This document shows positions 37,252-46,545 of a stretch of DNA of 64,000 nucleotides, in pieces. Each line of letters begins with the position of its first letter. Position 1 is the first letter of the stretch. Location: NCBI RefSeq assembly GCF_003627955.1, contig NZ_RBWS01000004.1, positions 62,001 through 126,000 on the forward strand, given 5' to 3'. The translations under genes were made by a program, and so were the position numbers. The DNA comes from Sphingobacterium puteale (GTDB lineage: Bacteria; Bacteroidota; Bacteroidia; Sphingobacteriales; Sphingobacteriaceae). The notes beneath the pieces were generated by a model. That model did not search any database, was not told where the DNA came from, and saw only the letters and a list, made by a program, of their open reading frames with translations.

Positions 37252-37513
37252 CTTGTTTGATCGTGATTGGGAGGCCTAAAAAGTGCAGTAGTACCAAAAG
37301 TTGAACGAATTAATGGAAATAGATTTTTTGCAGAGGAGCTCGGTATTCTAAATATTAAACACAGGTATAGCTATTGACTAATTCACAATTAGACTTTATC
37401 CCTTGCAGGTTCGCATTGATAAACCACATTTTTTTGCAAAAAAAAATAATAATATGGCTCAAAACGTGTTGCTAAAGAGGATGTTGGGATGATTTTTGTT
37501 GTGTACGTAAATT

Positions 37514-37984
37514 ATGAGGCAAGAATTGGCAGACAAGATAGCAATGTATAGTAAACGATACGGACTGTTTATGCATCCGGACTATATTAGTTTCGCGCGT
37601 GATACCACGCGATTGTTGCTTCGCAATGAATGTCTACGTATGGGAGATATAAAAATTTATCAGGATTATGTCGCCTCCCACTATCCGGAAGATCTCCCTT
37701 GGGAAATGAAACAATATCAGGAAGCAGCCAAGGCACTGATAAGAATGGATAAGGTAGCTGCTATTGCCTGGGTCTCTGCACATCAGATTAATCTTTTCGA
37801 GTCAGATATTTTTATTGATGATGAAGACGCAATTTTACGTCCTATCCAATTCAAGAACGATGATATGCTGCGCTACAACTTTAATACTTTGGAAGAGTTG
37901 ATTTATAATCATCAGATACCTGAAGATCTATTCCGCAAAAATCAGACTTATTTTTGGATAGATGCGCGTATTGATTTGCGATAA
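37514..37984 (+). CDS. Conserved-looking cytoplasmic protein, unknown function
   Basis: The 156-residue protein has no signal peptide or membrane helix. It is rich in aromatic and acidic residues (SHYPEDLPWEMKQYQEAAK; FESDIFIDDEDAI) and mostly helical by appearance, with a C-terminal YFWIDARIDLR. I recognise no family. It has normal codon use, an open promoter region of 262 bp upstream and no overlap, which supports a real gene. Confidence 0.6.
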   Translation: MRQELADKIAMYSKRYGLFMHPDYISFARDTTRLLLRNECLRMGDIKIYQDYVASHYPEDLPWEMKQYQEAAKALIRMDKVAAIAWVSAHQINLFESDIFIDDEDAILRPIQFKNDDMLRYNFNTLEELIYNHQIPEDLFRKNQTYFWIDARIDLR

Positions 37985-38111
37985 CTTTTTTTTGTTTTTG
38001 AATTTTAATTCTGAAATACCTTGTGAGTAGTAAATTTGATTATAATAAGTGCAAGTGAAATTGATGACGCTGATTTGTTTGAATATCCGGCTCTTTTTTG
38101 AAAACTAACAA

Positions 38112-39572
38112 TTATTTTGAATCTTCCAGTATCTTTCTTGCGTACTCCACCCATTCCGGATTTTGTATAGTTTGGTCAATATAATAATCAGGTTGTATTC
38201 CTTTATTGTCTATGGCCATATTGGGGATTCGGTAGCTTTTGCTGAGTGCATAACCTAACCTATATTCTTTGCAGGGGGACTCTATAAAATACATATTCGA
38301 TATATCCAGTACACCTGAAGTTGTTGTACCGAAGAGTTTTACTTTTTTACTTTGCTTAGCCTCAAGTAAAAATTGCTCCGCAGTACTTCCATTTCCACCA
38401 TTAATGATGATAGCCACCTGCTTCGGATAGGGGAGTGTTGAGTAGCCGGAATCAATACGGACCAATTTTCGGTTTGGCATGAGATTGACAAATTCCCCCA
38501 AATGATTATTTAAACTATCATATGCAGCCCTGTAGAAAGGGACTTCTCTTGGATCAATACCGTATTCTTTATAGTTTTTGCAGAAATCCAACATCCGTTG
38601 GTTGTTTAATTTTGTAGAATAAAATGTTACTCCGATGGTACGAATGGGGTTTGTATATAGCAATGGAATAATTTCAGCATAACTGCCATCACTGCCACCA
38701 CCGTTATTTCGAATATCAATAATTAAGTTTTCTATTTTTTCCAACTGCGGTCTATAGACAGCAATAAGGCTATCAATTGTTTGTTTTTGCCTACCGTTAA
38801 AGCTAGGAATACGTAACAGAATTGTTTTTGCACTAATCTTTTGAAGATAAGGTTTATCTGTTGAATAAGATTTTACAAAATCAGCCTCTAAAGGAGTGTT
38901 TTCTACTATCGGATATATTTTTGTATATAAATAATTGCCCAGTTGGAACATATTTTTGCCAATGAGTAACGTAGACGATATTTTTTCCGGAGTTTTATCT
39001 CTAAGATAATAGATACCTTCTGATAATTCATTATTTAGGGTGAATTTAACGTCACCTGACATCCAATTATCTGCGGTAGAGCTGACTATAATCCCCTTAT
39101 ACCCCTCAGGATACTTTTTGATAGCTACTTTGTAGGGAGGAGAATCCCATATCCCTTCTAGATTTTGTTCTTTTTTTATAGTAAGGTAATTCTTGAACTC
39201 GTCTTCCGATATGCTCACAGTAGGGTGATTGCTCTTACTGATAAAACCAGCCTCTGAAACTAATGAATCAACATCTTTTCCATCAATTCGGTTTATTGAC
39301 AAATGACCTTTGCGCACAAACTGTAACCATTCTGACAAGAGCTTTGTGCAGTCTAAGTTTGATTTAATTCCCGCTAGTTTCTGCTCTATTTTTACATTGT
39401 GCGCCTGATAAGCTTCCTGTCCTTTCTAATCTAAAGCATATTGAAAACCAGCATCATTTTCCTCAATAATTTTTTTGACCCATTTAAGGTTTTCAGCACA
39501 ATTGCAGTTTTGCGCCTGTAGATTATAACTGAAAATGAAAATAAAAACAAAGGACAGATTAAGCTTAAACAT
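38112..39572 (-). pseudogene. Exported S41-family peptidase broken by an in-frame amber codon
   Basis: From ATG 39572 the frame gives a signal peptide (MFKLNLSFVFIFIFSYNLQA) and AENLKWVKKIIEENDAGF, then stops at TAG 39426-39428. The same frame continues with KGQEAYQAHNVKIEQKLAG and on to the S41 peptidase domain, without any shift. S41 marks are LIIDIRNNGGGSDG and the catalytic Ser in GGNGSTAEQFLL. S41 tail-specific-like peptidases cut C-termini or degrade exported proteins. Without readthrough, only a 48-residue fragment is made, or a signal-less 408-residue protein from TTG 39338. A recent nonsense mutation or a sequencing error would explain it. Confidence 0.75.
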
Positions 39573-39823
39573 ATTAATTAGGATTTTTAATTAGCTGACG
39601 GATGACAATTATTTGGCCAAATTTATAGTTGCTTTGTTATGAGCTAGATATGCTGTATATAAATTTTGAAATGTCCGATGACGGGCATAACTGTTCATTT
39701 TCGGACAGTAAATGTAAAATTTTCTAAGGTACCTGGTAAAATGATATCTGTCTTCGAAACTAAGAGCAATTTTAAATCGAGATGAAACCACTTGGACTTT
39801 TTTCGTCGCTTATATGAGATACG

Positions 39824-40555
39824 TTACAACTGTTTTATTTTTATATTTCTAAAGGATACACCTCTTGACCAGTCCTGAAGGGCAAGTTTTCCACTAGTAT
39901 GTTTACCGAACTCTGGAAAATCTTTGAAGGTACTGTGCTTCACCATGTCTTTCCATTTTTTTGAATTGAAGTCCATTTCCGCTGTAACTGTACCATTCAG
40001 ATAGAATGTGACTTTACCATCTTTCTGTACAATGCTCGATTGGTTCCAATCATCTTTTGCTTTGGTATTGACAAAATTTTGCTGCGGTAAAAACATGTAG
40101 AGACAACCCGCACGTTTCAACGGTTTGTCAAAGTCGGGATGTGAGTCAGCAAGTAACTGATATTCTGGTCCTGAATGATAAGTTGCATTGATGTCAGGCC
40201 GTTCTTGTACGTTGACAAAAACACCACTATTGCCTTCTTTTTCAAGTTTCCATTCAAATTTAAATTCGTAATTTTTATAATCGCTGTTGGAAATAAGGTC
40301 ATATTTTTGACTTTCGTTGTTTGGGTCACAGTAGATTGTGCCATTTCTTACCACCCACGCGGTCGGTGCTTTTTTTTCATTGTTGTACGTATGCCAATTG
40401 TTCAATGTTGTACCATCGAATAAAAGTTGCCAACCCTCTTTTTGTTCTTTCTCAGTTAAGGTGTTTGGAGCACTCGCCTCATTTTTACACGAATAGAATA
40501 GGCAGCTGATAAAGACAGCAACAACAATTTTTTTGAATAGGTTTAAGTTTATCAT
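39824..40555 (-). CDS. DUF1080 lipoprotein (3-keto-disaccharide hydrolase-like)
   Basis: The 243-residue lipoprotein has a leader ending SCLFYSCKNE and then one DUF1080 domain. Visible marks are GWQLLFDGTTLNNWH, APTAWVVRNGTIYCDP, YELI-type KYDLISNSDYKNYEFKFEWK, GNSGVFVNVQERP, the YHSGPEYQLLAD block and WKDMVKHSTFKDFPEFGKHT. Characterised DUF1080 proteins hydrolyse 3-keto-disaccharides or bind polysaccharides at the cell surface. It is single, between two broken genes. Confidence 0.88.
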   Translation of the reverse strand: MINLNLFKKIVVAVFISCLFYSCKNEASAPNTLTEKEQKEGWQLLFDGTTLNNWHTYNNEKKAPTAWVVRNGTIYCDPNNESQKYDLISNSDYKNYEFKFEWKLEKEGNSGVFVNVQERPDINATYHSGPEYQLLADSHPDFDKPLKRAGCLYMFLPQQNFVNTKAKDDWNQSSIVQKDGKVTFYLNGTVTAEMDFNSKKWKDMVKHSTFKDFPEFGKHTSGKLALQDWSRGVSFRNIKIKQL

Positions 40556-40691
40556 TGTTTAAAGTTTGTCGTATATGAAAGTGTTCTTAATAATTTGATG
40601 TACTAAAATAATTTTTAATGTTTACTTTCTTTTATAAATGCAGACAATTATGTGAATTTGTTACACGACATGCCCATGTGGTTTCTATTTT

Positions 40692-40955
40692 TCAGCAGGA
40701 ATAATCAACATCATGGGCCTTTTTCAGCATCTTTTCAGATAGATCAACACCTATAACAGATATTGCATCATTTTCAATCACATATCGACAATGCTATCCA
40801 TATCCGCAGCCTAACCAGAACAGTTTTGTCTTTGAGATCCGTTAAATGTTTCTGAAATTCATGCCATTTGCCAGCGCGCAGTAAGCCCTTTTTGAGTGAT
40901 GCATTTTGATGTATTCTTCAAACAATTTAGGGTTGTCGTATTTATTTTCTTGCAT
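40692..40955 (-). pseudogene. Degraded class I methyltransferase remnant
   Basis: From ATG 40955 the first frame reads MQENKYDNPKLFEEYIKM, the usual start of a Bacteroidota SAM methyltransferase. The match then moves to a second frame (GKWHEFQKHLTDLKDKTVL) and to a third (LGCGYG-stop-HCRYVIENDA, ISVIGVDLSEKMLKKA). The stop replaces the residue expected to be Trp in GCGYGWHC. The reading ends at 40692 with most of the C-terminal half missing. Two frame changes, a stop and truncation show a non-functional relic. It is not a copy of the intact enzyme at 32683. Confidence 0.8.
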
Positions 40956-41053
40956 CTATTTTATATAAGCTTACTAGTTAGCCTTTATGATTCAATTTAC
41001 ATATTATTGCTGTTTTTTTTTCTATTTTTAACAGCTCATCTTACCAATCATTC

Positions 41054-41091
41054 TCATTTTGATAAAATAAGCCTATCATTTTGATAAGGTC
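41054..41091 (+). promoter_or_regulatory. Tandem TCATTTTGATAA motif upstream of the kdp operon
   Basis: TCATTTTGATAA occurs at 41054-41065 and 41076-41087, a 22-bp offset. The second copy is in CCTATCATTTTGATAAGGTC (41072-41091), which matches 56664-56683 at 19 of 20 bases. It lies about 250 bp before the first kdp-leader ORF. The rest of 40956-41338 is AT-rich and holds no gene I can support; no clear -24/-12 promoter was found. Confidence 0.45.
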
Positions 41092-41338
41092 TCATCAGTT
41101 TAATTTTTAGTCTTTTATTTTCAATGTGCTGTTTTGTAGTTGTTTATGTTTTCTTTGGGAACTATGGAATACCGTTTGGCCTATAGGGACAAAGCATATA
41201 ATAATGGAAATGATAAAAAAAACAGAATCGTCAAAGAGCCCACCCACCTTGAAGCAGATCCATGGATCAGGGGTGACATAATATCCCTAACAGCGACAAG
41301 AAACAGTTTACAAATCTTTACTATTAATCCCTACAATA

Positions 41339-41422
41339 ATGATAACACTCGTATTGATAATCACTGGACTGCTTGGCTTTTGGTTATTTTTTAAAATGGT
41401 GGATTTCTTCGAAAAAATTTAA
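41339..41422 (+). CDS. 27-residue membrane peptide at the head of the kdp operon
   Basis: ATG 41339 encodes MITLVLIITGLLGFWLFF followed by KMVDFFEKI and a stop: one transmembrane helix and a short amphipathic end. It resembles tiny membrane peptides I recall upstream of kdp genes in Bacteroidota. Its function is unknown; a KdpF-like accessory role is possible. Confidence 0.5.
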   Translation: MITLVLIITGLLGFWLFFKMVDFFEKI

Positions 41423-41441
41423 GAAAACACAAGATAGAACA

Positions 41442-41585
41442 ATGCTTACGTTAATGTTAGCCATGAAAGATTTAAAAGAAAATAAGGAGTATTCATCTCT
41501 AAACAAATGGTCTATGGACCGCATCGCGAAGGTTGTGATGATCATCTTGATACTTACTATGATCTATCAACTGTATCTCGGTTAA
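41442..41585 (+). CDS. Small membrane protein, possible kdp-leader gene
   Basis: ATG 41442 gives 47 residues ending in one hydrophobic helix (DRIAKVVMIILILTMIYQLYLG) after a polar N-terminal half (KENKEYSSLNKWSM). The next gene follows 17 bp later. No family is recognised, and the case rests on position and the single helix. Confidence 0.4.
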   Translation: MLTLMLAMKDLKENKEYSSLNKWSMDRIAKVVMIILILTMIYQLYLG

Positions 41586-41602
41586 ATTTTGAAAAAAGTA
41601 AC

Positions 41603-41968
41603 ATGCAAAAATTAAATCAATACCGGGTAGGTATGTACCTTATACTTCACTATAGGGAAATTCGTTCGGAAATTAACCTTCTGATTCGTAAACATAATTT
41701 TGCCGGAGCATTACAGGCAGTGGTCAACCACCTTCGCGTATTGAGCGCTGATCGTAATATCGATAAATTGTGCCGGCATATCCATTTTCTGGGAACATTA
41801 TATAGCCGAGGTAACCATTACGTCAAATATATGATGGAGAATTTATTTGTACGATCCTTGACGGGACTCAAGCGGATCTACTCGGCAGAAGAATGGACAA
41901 GGATTGAATACCGTCTTCCCTTGTCTTTTCTGGAAATTCAAAAAAGACAGCAACAGGCAATATATTAA
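41603..41968 (+). CDS. Small DUF7674-like protein in the kdp operon
   Basis: The 121-residue cytoplasmic helical protein has no known catalytic motif. It is similar in layout to the genes at 56818 and 57778. All three have a block like FLGTLYSRGNHYVKYMMENL, with Glu/Arg/Gly-Asn and a following aliphatic stretch, then an RLPLSF or KIPIGI ending. I assign it to the DUF7674 family from memory. I choose ATG 41603 because the frame upstream overlaps the previous small gene and reads poorly. It precedes kdpF by 11 bp. Confidence 0.65.
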   Translation: MQKLNQYRVGMYLILHYREIRSEINLLIRKHNFAGALQAVVNHLRVLSADRNIDKLCRHIHFLGTLYSRGNHYVKYMMENLFVRSLTGLKRIYSAEEWTRIEYRLPLSFLEIQKRQQQAIY

Positions 41969-41979
41969 TAATAAGACAA

Positions 41980-42057
41980 ATGACAGCATTATTTATAGTG
42001 GCGCTATTGGTTTTTGGATACATTTGTTACGTACTCCTCAGACCCGAAAAATTTTAA
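41980..42057 (+). CDS. kdpF: KdpF, small subunit of the K+-transporting ATPase
   Basis: This 25-residue peptide, MTALFIVALLVFGYICYVLL then RPEKF, has a single helix and the (R/N)PE(K/A)F ending of KdpF. KdpF stabilises the KdpABC complex in the membrane. The gene is too short for usual gene calling, lies 11 bp after the DUF7674-like gene and is followed by kdpA after 126 bp, the normal kdpFABC order. Confidence 0.85.
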   Translation: MTALFIVALLVFGYICYVLLRPEKF

Positions 42058-42183
42058 CAGTACTAAAAAACACCGTAGACGAATTCAGTTTTATCCAAAA
42101 GTGCGACAGATTTCTGATGGAAAGAAGAAGATTTCGAATAAGGTAGACAATAAAATCTTTCAAACAACAATTACACAACTGAA

Positions 42184-43872
42184 ATGAATACAGAAATTTT
42201 TGGAATCGTTGCAATGTTTATCATCACATTGCTGCTTGGATTTCCACTCGGCAGGTATATTGCCAAAGTATATGCGGGTCAGAAAACGGGGCTCGATCCT
42301 ATTTTTCAACCCTTGGAACGTTTATTTTATAAAATTAGCGGTATAAATCCGACCGTACAGATGACTTGGAAGCAGCATTTGGTCGCTCTTTTAACCATAA
42401 ATTTTGTTTGGTTCCTATTGAGCATGGCCGTATTGATGAATATGGGGCATTTACCTTTGAATCCCGATGGCAACCCAAGTATGTCGGCTGATCTTGCTTT
42501 CAATACATCAATATCTTTTTTGGTCAACTGTAACCTACAGCACTATTCTGGCGAAACTGGGGTGAGTTACTTTGGACAGATCTGGCTGATGTTTCTTCAA
42601 TTTGTTACGGCAGGTATTGGAATGGCGGCAGCTGCGGTCATTTTTAAGGCATTTAGAGATAAGACCACAACGCAGCTCGGCAATTTTTATGAGTTTTTTC
42701 TCAAGTCATGTACGCGGATACTACTTCCAATTTGTCTGCTCATTGCAGCAATTTTTGTCTTTCAGGGAATGCCGATGACGATGGAAGGGAAGGACAACAT
42801 GATCAATATGCAAGGAGATACTGTGCAGGTGAGCAGAGGACCAGTTGCCGCATTTGTACCCATTAAACATCTTGGGACAAACGGAGGTGGATTTTTTGGT
42901 GCAAATAGCACACATCCATTGGAAAACCCTAACTATCTAACAAACATGGTAGAGATGGTCGCTCAGTTTCTAATCCCTATGGCCATGATTTTTGCCTTTG
43001 GTTTCTTTATCCGCAAGCGCAAGTTTGCATGGATGATGTTCGCTGTAATGACCATAGGTTTCCTGATCCTGACAATTCCAAATATCAGGATGGAAATCGC
43101 CGGAAATCCAGCAGTGGCACATATGGGAATTGACACCTCTCTTGGTGCCATGGAAGGTAAGGAAGTTCGCATTGGATCTGCTGCGTCTGGTTTCTGGAGT
43201 ATTGTAACGACCATGATTTCAACAGGGTCGGTGAATTCTATGCACGATAGCTATATGCCATTGTCAGGTATGAACGAGCTTATTGCGATGATGGTCAATG
43301 CATTTTATGGTGGTGTTGGAGCGGGAATCCTTAACTTCTTTATTTTTATCATACTAGCTGTATTTATCAGTGGATTGATGGTTGGTCGTACCCCCGAATT
43401 TATGGGCAAAAAGGTGGAAGCCCGTGAGATGAAAATAGCCATGATCGTGGCACTGGCCCATCCTTTTCTTATTCTTGTCGGCACAGCATTGGCGACCGCT
43501 TTTCCGGCGCAGGGAGCATCTACATTAAACAATCCGGGATTCCACGGTTTTAGCGAGATATTGTATGAGTATACCTCTTCGGCTGCAAATAATGGAAGTG
43601 GCTTCGAAGGGCTGGGAGACAACACCCTATGGTGGAATATTTCTACAGGCATCGTGCTGTTGCTTGGGCGTTTTATTCCGATCATCGGCCCAGTGGCGAT
43701 AGCCGGACTTTTGGCCGAGAAGAAATTCATCCCGGAAGGTGAAGGTACACTGAAGACTGATACAAGTACATTTGGGATGATGGTATTTGCGGTGATCGTT
43801 ATTATAGCAGCACTATCCTTCTTCCCGGCATTGGCATTAGGGCCGATCGCTGAATATTTTTCCATGCAATAA
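42184..43872 (+). CDS. kdpA: KdpA, potassium-channel-like subunit
   Basis: The 562-residue inner-membrane protein takes up K+ from the periplasm. Four pore-loop repeats are visible: SFLVNCNLQHYSGE, HLGTNGGGFFGANSTHP, TMISTGSVNSMHD and a last SAANNGSGFEGLGDN. Together they form the selectivity filter of the superfamily of K+ transporters. Ten or more helices and the usual length of about 560 support a full protein. It works with KdpB and KdpC under K+ limitation. Confidence 0.96.
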   Translation: MNTEIFGIVAMFIITLLLGFPLGRYIAKVYAGQKTGLDPIFQPLERLFYKISGINPTVQMTWKQHLVALLTINFVWFLLSMAVLMNMGHLPLNPDGNPSMSADLAFNTSISFLVNCNLQHYSGETGVSYFGQIWLMFLQFVTAGIGMAAAAVIFKAFRDKTTTQLGNFYEFFLKSCTRILLPICLLIAAIFVFQGMPMTMEGKDNMINMQGDTVQVSRGPVAAFVPIKHLGTNGGGFFGANSTHPLENPNYLTNMVEMVAQFLIPMAMIFAFGFFIRKRKFAWMMFAVMTIGFLILTIPNIRMEIAGNPAVAHMGIDTSLGAMEGKEVRIGSAASGFWSIVTTMISTGSVNSMHDSYMPLSGMNELIAMMVNAFYGGVGAGILNFFIFIILAVFISGLMVGRTPEFMGKKVEAREMKIAMIVALAHPFLILVGTALATAFPAQGASTLNNPGFHGFSEILYEYTSSAANNGSGFEGLGDNTLWWNISTGIVLLLGRFIPIIGPVAIAGLLAEKKFIPEGEGTLKTDTSTFGMMVFAVIVIIAALSFFPALALGPIAEYFSMQ

Positions 43873-43894
43873 TTAAAATAATAAAATTTTAGAA

Positions 43895-45904
43895 ATGAGC
43901 AATCAACAAACATTGTTTCAGAAAGAACTTGTACAACAAGCGTTAAAGCAATCTTTTGTGAAACTAAATCCTAAGGTAATGTTCCGCAATCCAGTGATGT
44001 TCACGGTGGAAATTGGAACGCTGATTATGGCCGCAGTTTGTGTTTGGATAATAACCGGGGAAACCTCTCAGGGTGGGCTCGGTTATAATTTCACTGTATT
44101 TGTCATTCTGTTCCTGACCTTGCTTTTTGGGAATTTTGCGGAAGCGATAGCCGAAGCCCGGGGAAAAGCACAGGCGGATAGTCTTCGTAAAACCCGTGAG
44201 GAGACGCCTGCTAAACTACAGGATGGCCGGGTAGTTTCTTCTGCACAATTAAAGAAAAATGATGTGTTTGTGTGTCAAGCAGGGGACATCATACCCCTTG
44301 ATGGAGAAATTATAGAAGGGTTGGCGACGATAGACGAAAGTGCCATTACCGGGGAATCTGCCCCTGTCATCCGTGAGGCCGGTGGGGACAAAAGTTCCGT
44401 TACCGGAGGTACGAAAGTCTTATCCGACAAAATTGTCGTGCAGGTTACGACTGAGCCGGGTGAAAGCTTTCTGGATAAAATGATCGCTTTGGTTGAAGGT
44501 GCCAGTCGCCAGAAAACACCGAATGAAATTGCGTTGACGATACTATTAGCGGGGTTCACACTGGTTTTTATTATCGTTACTGTGACCCTCAAGCCATTTG
44601 CTGACTATGCCAATGTAGGTATCACGATCGCTTCTTTTATATCGCTTTTTGTCTGTTTGATACCAACGACTATTGGTGGTCTCCTGTCAGCTATCGGTAT
44701 AGCGGGAATGGATAGAGCATTGCGTGCGAATGTCATCACAAAAAGTGGTAAGGCCGTGGAAACGGCGGGCGATATTGATGTATTGCTTCTTGATAAAACG
44801 GGTACGATTACGATAGGAAACCGGAAGGCGACCAATTTTTATCCTGCAAATATGGTTGAAATGGACAGTTTGGTACGTGCTGCTGTTTTAAGTTCTATGG
44901 CTGACGAAACGCCTGAAGGAAAATCCATTGTTGAATTGGCGGCAGTAAAACCAGCGAATTACGGCGTTCAGGAACCTGTATTTATCAAGTTCACCGCCGA
45001 AACACGCAGCTCTGGGATAGACTTTGACGGTACACGTATCCGCAAGGGAGCGACAGATGCGATACGTAATATCGTTACCAAAGCGGGGAATTCGTTTCCC
45101 ATTGAGACAGACGAACGGGTGAAGGCCATTTCACAAAATGGGGGAACACCATTGGTCGTGGCCGAAAACGAACAGGTACTCGGTGTGATCGAATTGCAGG
45201 ATGTGATTAAACCCGGTATTCAGGAGCGCTTTGAAAGACTGCGTAAAATGGGAATTAAGACAGTGATGGTAACTGGCGATAACCCGCTAACCGCAAAATA
45301 TATCGCTGACAAAGCAGGTGTGGATGATTTCATTGCCGAAGCCAAACCCGAAGATAAAATGAATTATATCAAGAAGGAACAGGGCGATGGTCGATTGGTT
45401 GCCATGATGGGGGACGGTACCAATGATGCGCCGGCTCTCGCACAGGCAGATGTTGGCGTAGCAATGAATAGTGGTACACAAGCCGCCAAAGAAGCAGGCA
45501 ACATGGTAGACCTGGATAATGACCCTACGAAATTAATTGAGGTAGTGGAAATTGGTAAACAATTACTGATGACCCGTGGTACGCTGACGACTTTCAGTAT
45601 TGCCAATGACGTGGCCAAATACTTTGCCATTATACCAGCATTGTTTATTACGGCAATTCCAGCCCTACAAGGCCTAAATATCATGCATTTGAACAGCCCT
45701 CAGAGCGCGATTCTATCCGCAGTGATTTTCAATGCAATCATTATTCCTTTATTGATCCCATTGGCGTTGAAAGGGGTCGCTTATAAACCTATTGGTGCAA
45801 GTGCTCTGTTGCGGAGAAACTTACTCGTATTTGGGGTGGGAGGCGTTCTCGTACCTTTTATCGGAATTAAAGTGATCGATCTGCTGGTTGCACTATTTAT
45901 CTAA
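43895..45904 (+). CDS. kdpB: KdpB, P-type ATPase subunit
   Basis: The 669-residue ATPase drives K+ uptake through KdpA. Present are TGES at 152-155 (the Ser in this motif is the known inhibitory phosphorylation site in E. coli KdpB), the catalytic Asp300 in [24 protein letters not shown], and [19 protein letters not shown]. Seven membrane segments surround the N and P domains. It is 22 bp after kdpA and 20 bp before kdpC. All key residues are intact. Confidence 0.97.
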   Translation: MSNQQTLFQKELVQQALKQSFVKLNPKVMFRNPVMFTVEIGTLIMAAVCVWIITGETSQGGLGYNFTVFVILFLTLLFGNFAEAIAEARGKAQADSLRKTREETPAKLQDGRVVSSAQLKKNDVFVCQAGDIIPLDGEIIEGLATIDESAITGESAPVIREAGGDKSSVTGGTKVLSDKIVVQVTTEPGESFLDKMIALVEGASRQKTPNEIALTILLAGFTLVFIIVTVTLKPFADYANVGITIASFISLFVCLIPTTIGGLLSAIGIAGMDRALRANVITKSGKAVETAGDIDVLLLDKTGTITIGNRKATNFYPANMVEMDSLVRAAVLSSMADETPEGKSIVELAAVKPANYGVQEPVFIKFTAETRSSGIDFDGTRIRKGATDAIRNIVTKAGNSFPIETDERVKAISQNGGTPLVVAENEQVLGVIELQDVIKPGIQERFERLRKMGIKTVMVTGDNPLTAKYIADKAGVDDFIAEAKPEDKMNYIKKEQGDGRLVAMMGDGTNDAPALAQADVGVAMNSGTQAAKEAGNMVDLDNDPTKLIEVVEIGKQLLMTRGTLTTFSIANDVAKYFAIIPALFITAIPALQGLNIMHLNSPQSAILSAVIFNAIIIPLLIPLALKGVAYKPIGASALLRRNLLVFGVGGVLVPFIGIKVIDLLVALFI

Positions 45905-45924
45905 TATCTTTTAATAAAAATAAA

Positions 45925-46491
45925 ATGAAAACACATATCTATCCAGCTATCAAGATTACCCTAGCGCTCCTGGTACTTCTCGCTATCATTTATCCAGCTG
46001 TTGTCTGGGCGATCGCACAGCTGGCACCCAATCATGGAAAGGGAGCGGTTATAAGCTATCATAATCAGAATTATTATAAAAATATCGGTCAGTCTTTTAC
46101 TGACGAAACCTATTTCTGGTCCCGACCATCAGCCGTTGCATACAATGCTGCAGGATCGGGAGGAAGCAACAAAGGCCCTTCCAATCCTGAATATCTGACA
46201 GAGGTAAAAGCGCGTATTGATACCTTTTTAAAAGAAAATCCGGGGGTGTCAAAAGCGCAGGTTCCTGTAGACCTTGTCACAGCAAGCGGTAGTGGACTGG
46301 ATCCCGATATATCCGTGGCTGCAGCAAAAGTACAGGTTGCGCGTATCGCCAAAGCAAGAGCCATAGATGTAGGTAGTGTACAGTCCTTAGTAGATGCACA
46401 TGTGCAAAAGCCACTTTGGGGTATGTTCGGACCAGAAAAAATAAATGTACTTGAATTGAATATTGCCTTGGATCAGATGACTGAAAAATAA
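45925..46491 (+). CDS. kdpC: KdpC subunit
   Basis: The 188-residue protein has one N-terminal helix (residues 8-28, KITLALLVLLAIIYPAVVWA) and a periplasmic domain. KdpC signatures are FWSRPSAVAYNAAGSGGSNKGPSN, TASGSGLDPDISVAAAKVQVARIA and GPEKINVLELN. It stabilises the KdpAB complex. It is directly after kdpB with a short gap, so co-transcription is expected. Confidence 0.96.
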   Translation: MKTHIYPAIKITLALLVLLAIIYPAVVWAIAQLAPNHGKGAVISYHNQNYYKNIGQSFTDETYFWSRPSAVAYNAAGSGGSNKGPSNPEYLTEVKARIDTFLKENPGVSKAQVPVDLVTASGSGLDPDISVAAAKVQVARIAKARAIDVGSVQSLVDAHVQKPLWGMFGPEKINVLELNIALDQMTEK

Positions 46492-46545
46492 ATGCGAAAG
46501 CCTGACGATACGAAGATCATAAAAGACGATAAAATAATTAGATAG

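Noticed and set aside
39609..39791. 60-codon minus-strand frame between the S41 and DUF1080 genes
   Set aside because: Basic and aromatic composition with no signal, helix or family; the 39573-39823 stretch appears non-coding.
40896..41084. Phe/Leu-rich + strand frame
   Set aside because: It is the reverse of the AT-rich start of the methyltransferase relic; the hydrophobicity comes from T-rich DNA.
41091..41338. Sigma-54 promoter before kdp
   Set aside because: GG and GC pairs occur (for example near 41166) but with the wrong spacing; no TGGCAC-N5-TTGC match was found.
41140..41394. 84-codon open frame upstream of the kdp genes
   Set aside because: Its composition is polar and irregular, it overlaps the 27-residue peptide in another frame, and no domain is visible.
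41904..42146. 80-codon frame across kdpF
   Set aside because: KdpF in the neighbouring frame has the proper KdpF sequence; this frame ends in a basic run without any domain.
43305..43913. 202-codon minus-strand frame inside kdpA
   Set aside because: It is antisense to a gene with intact KdpA motifs and has low-complexity Pro/Ser/Thr content typical of such shadows.
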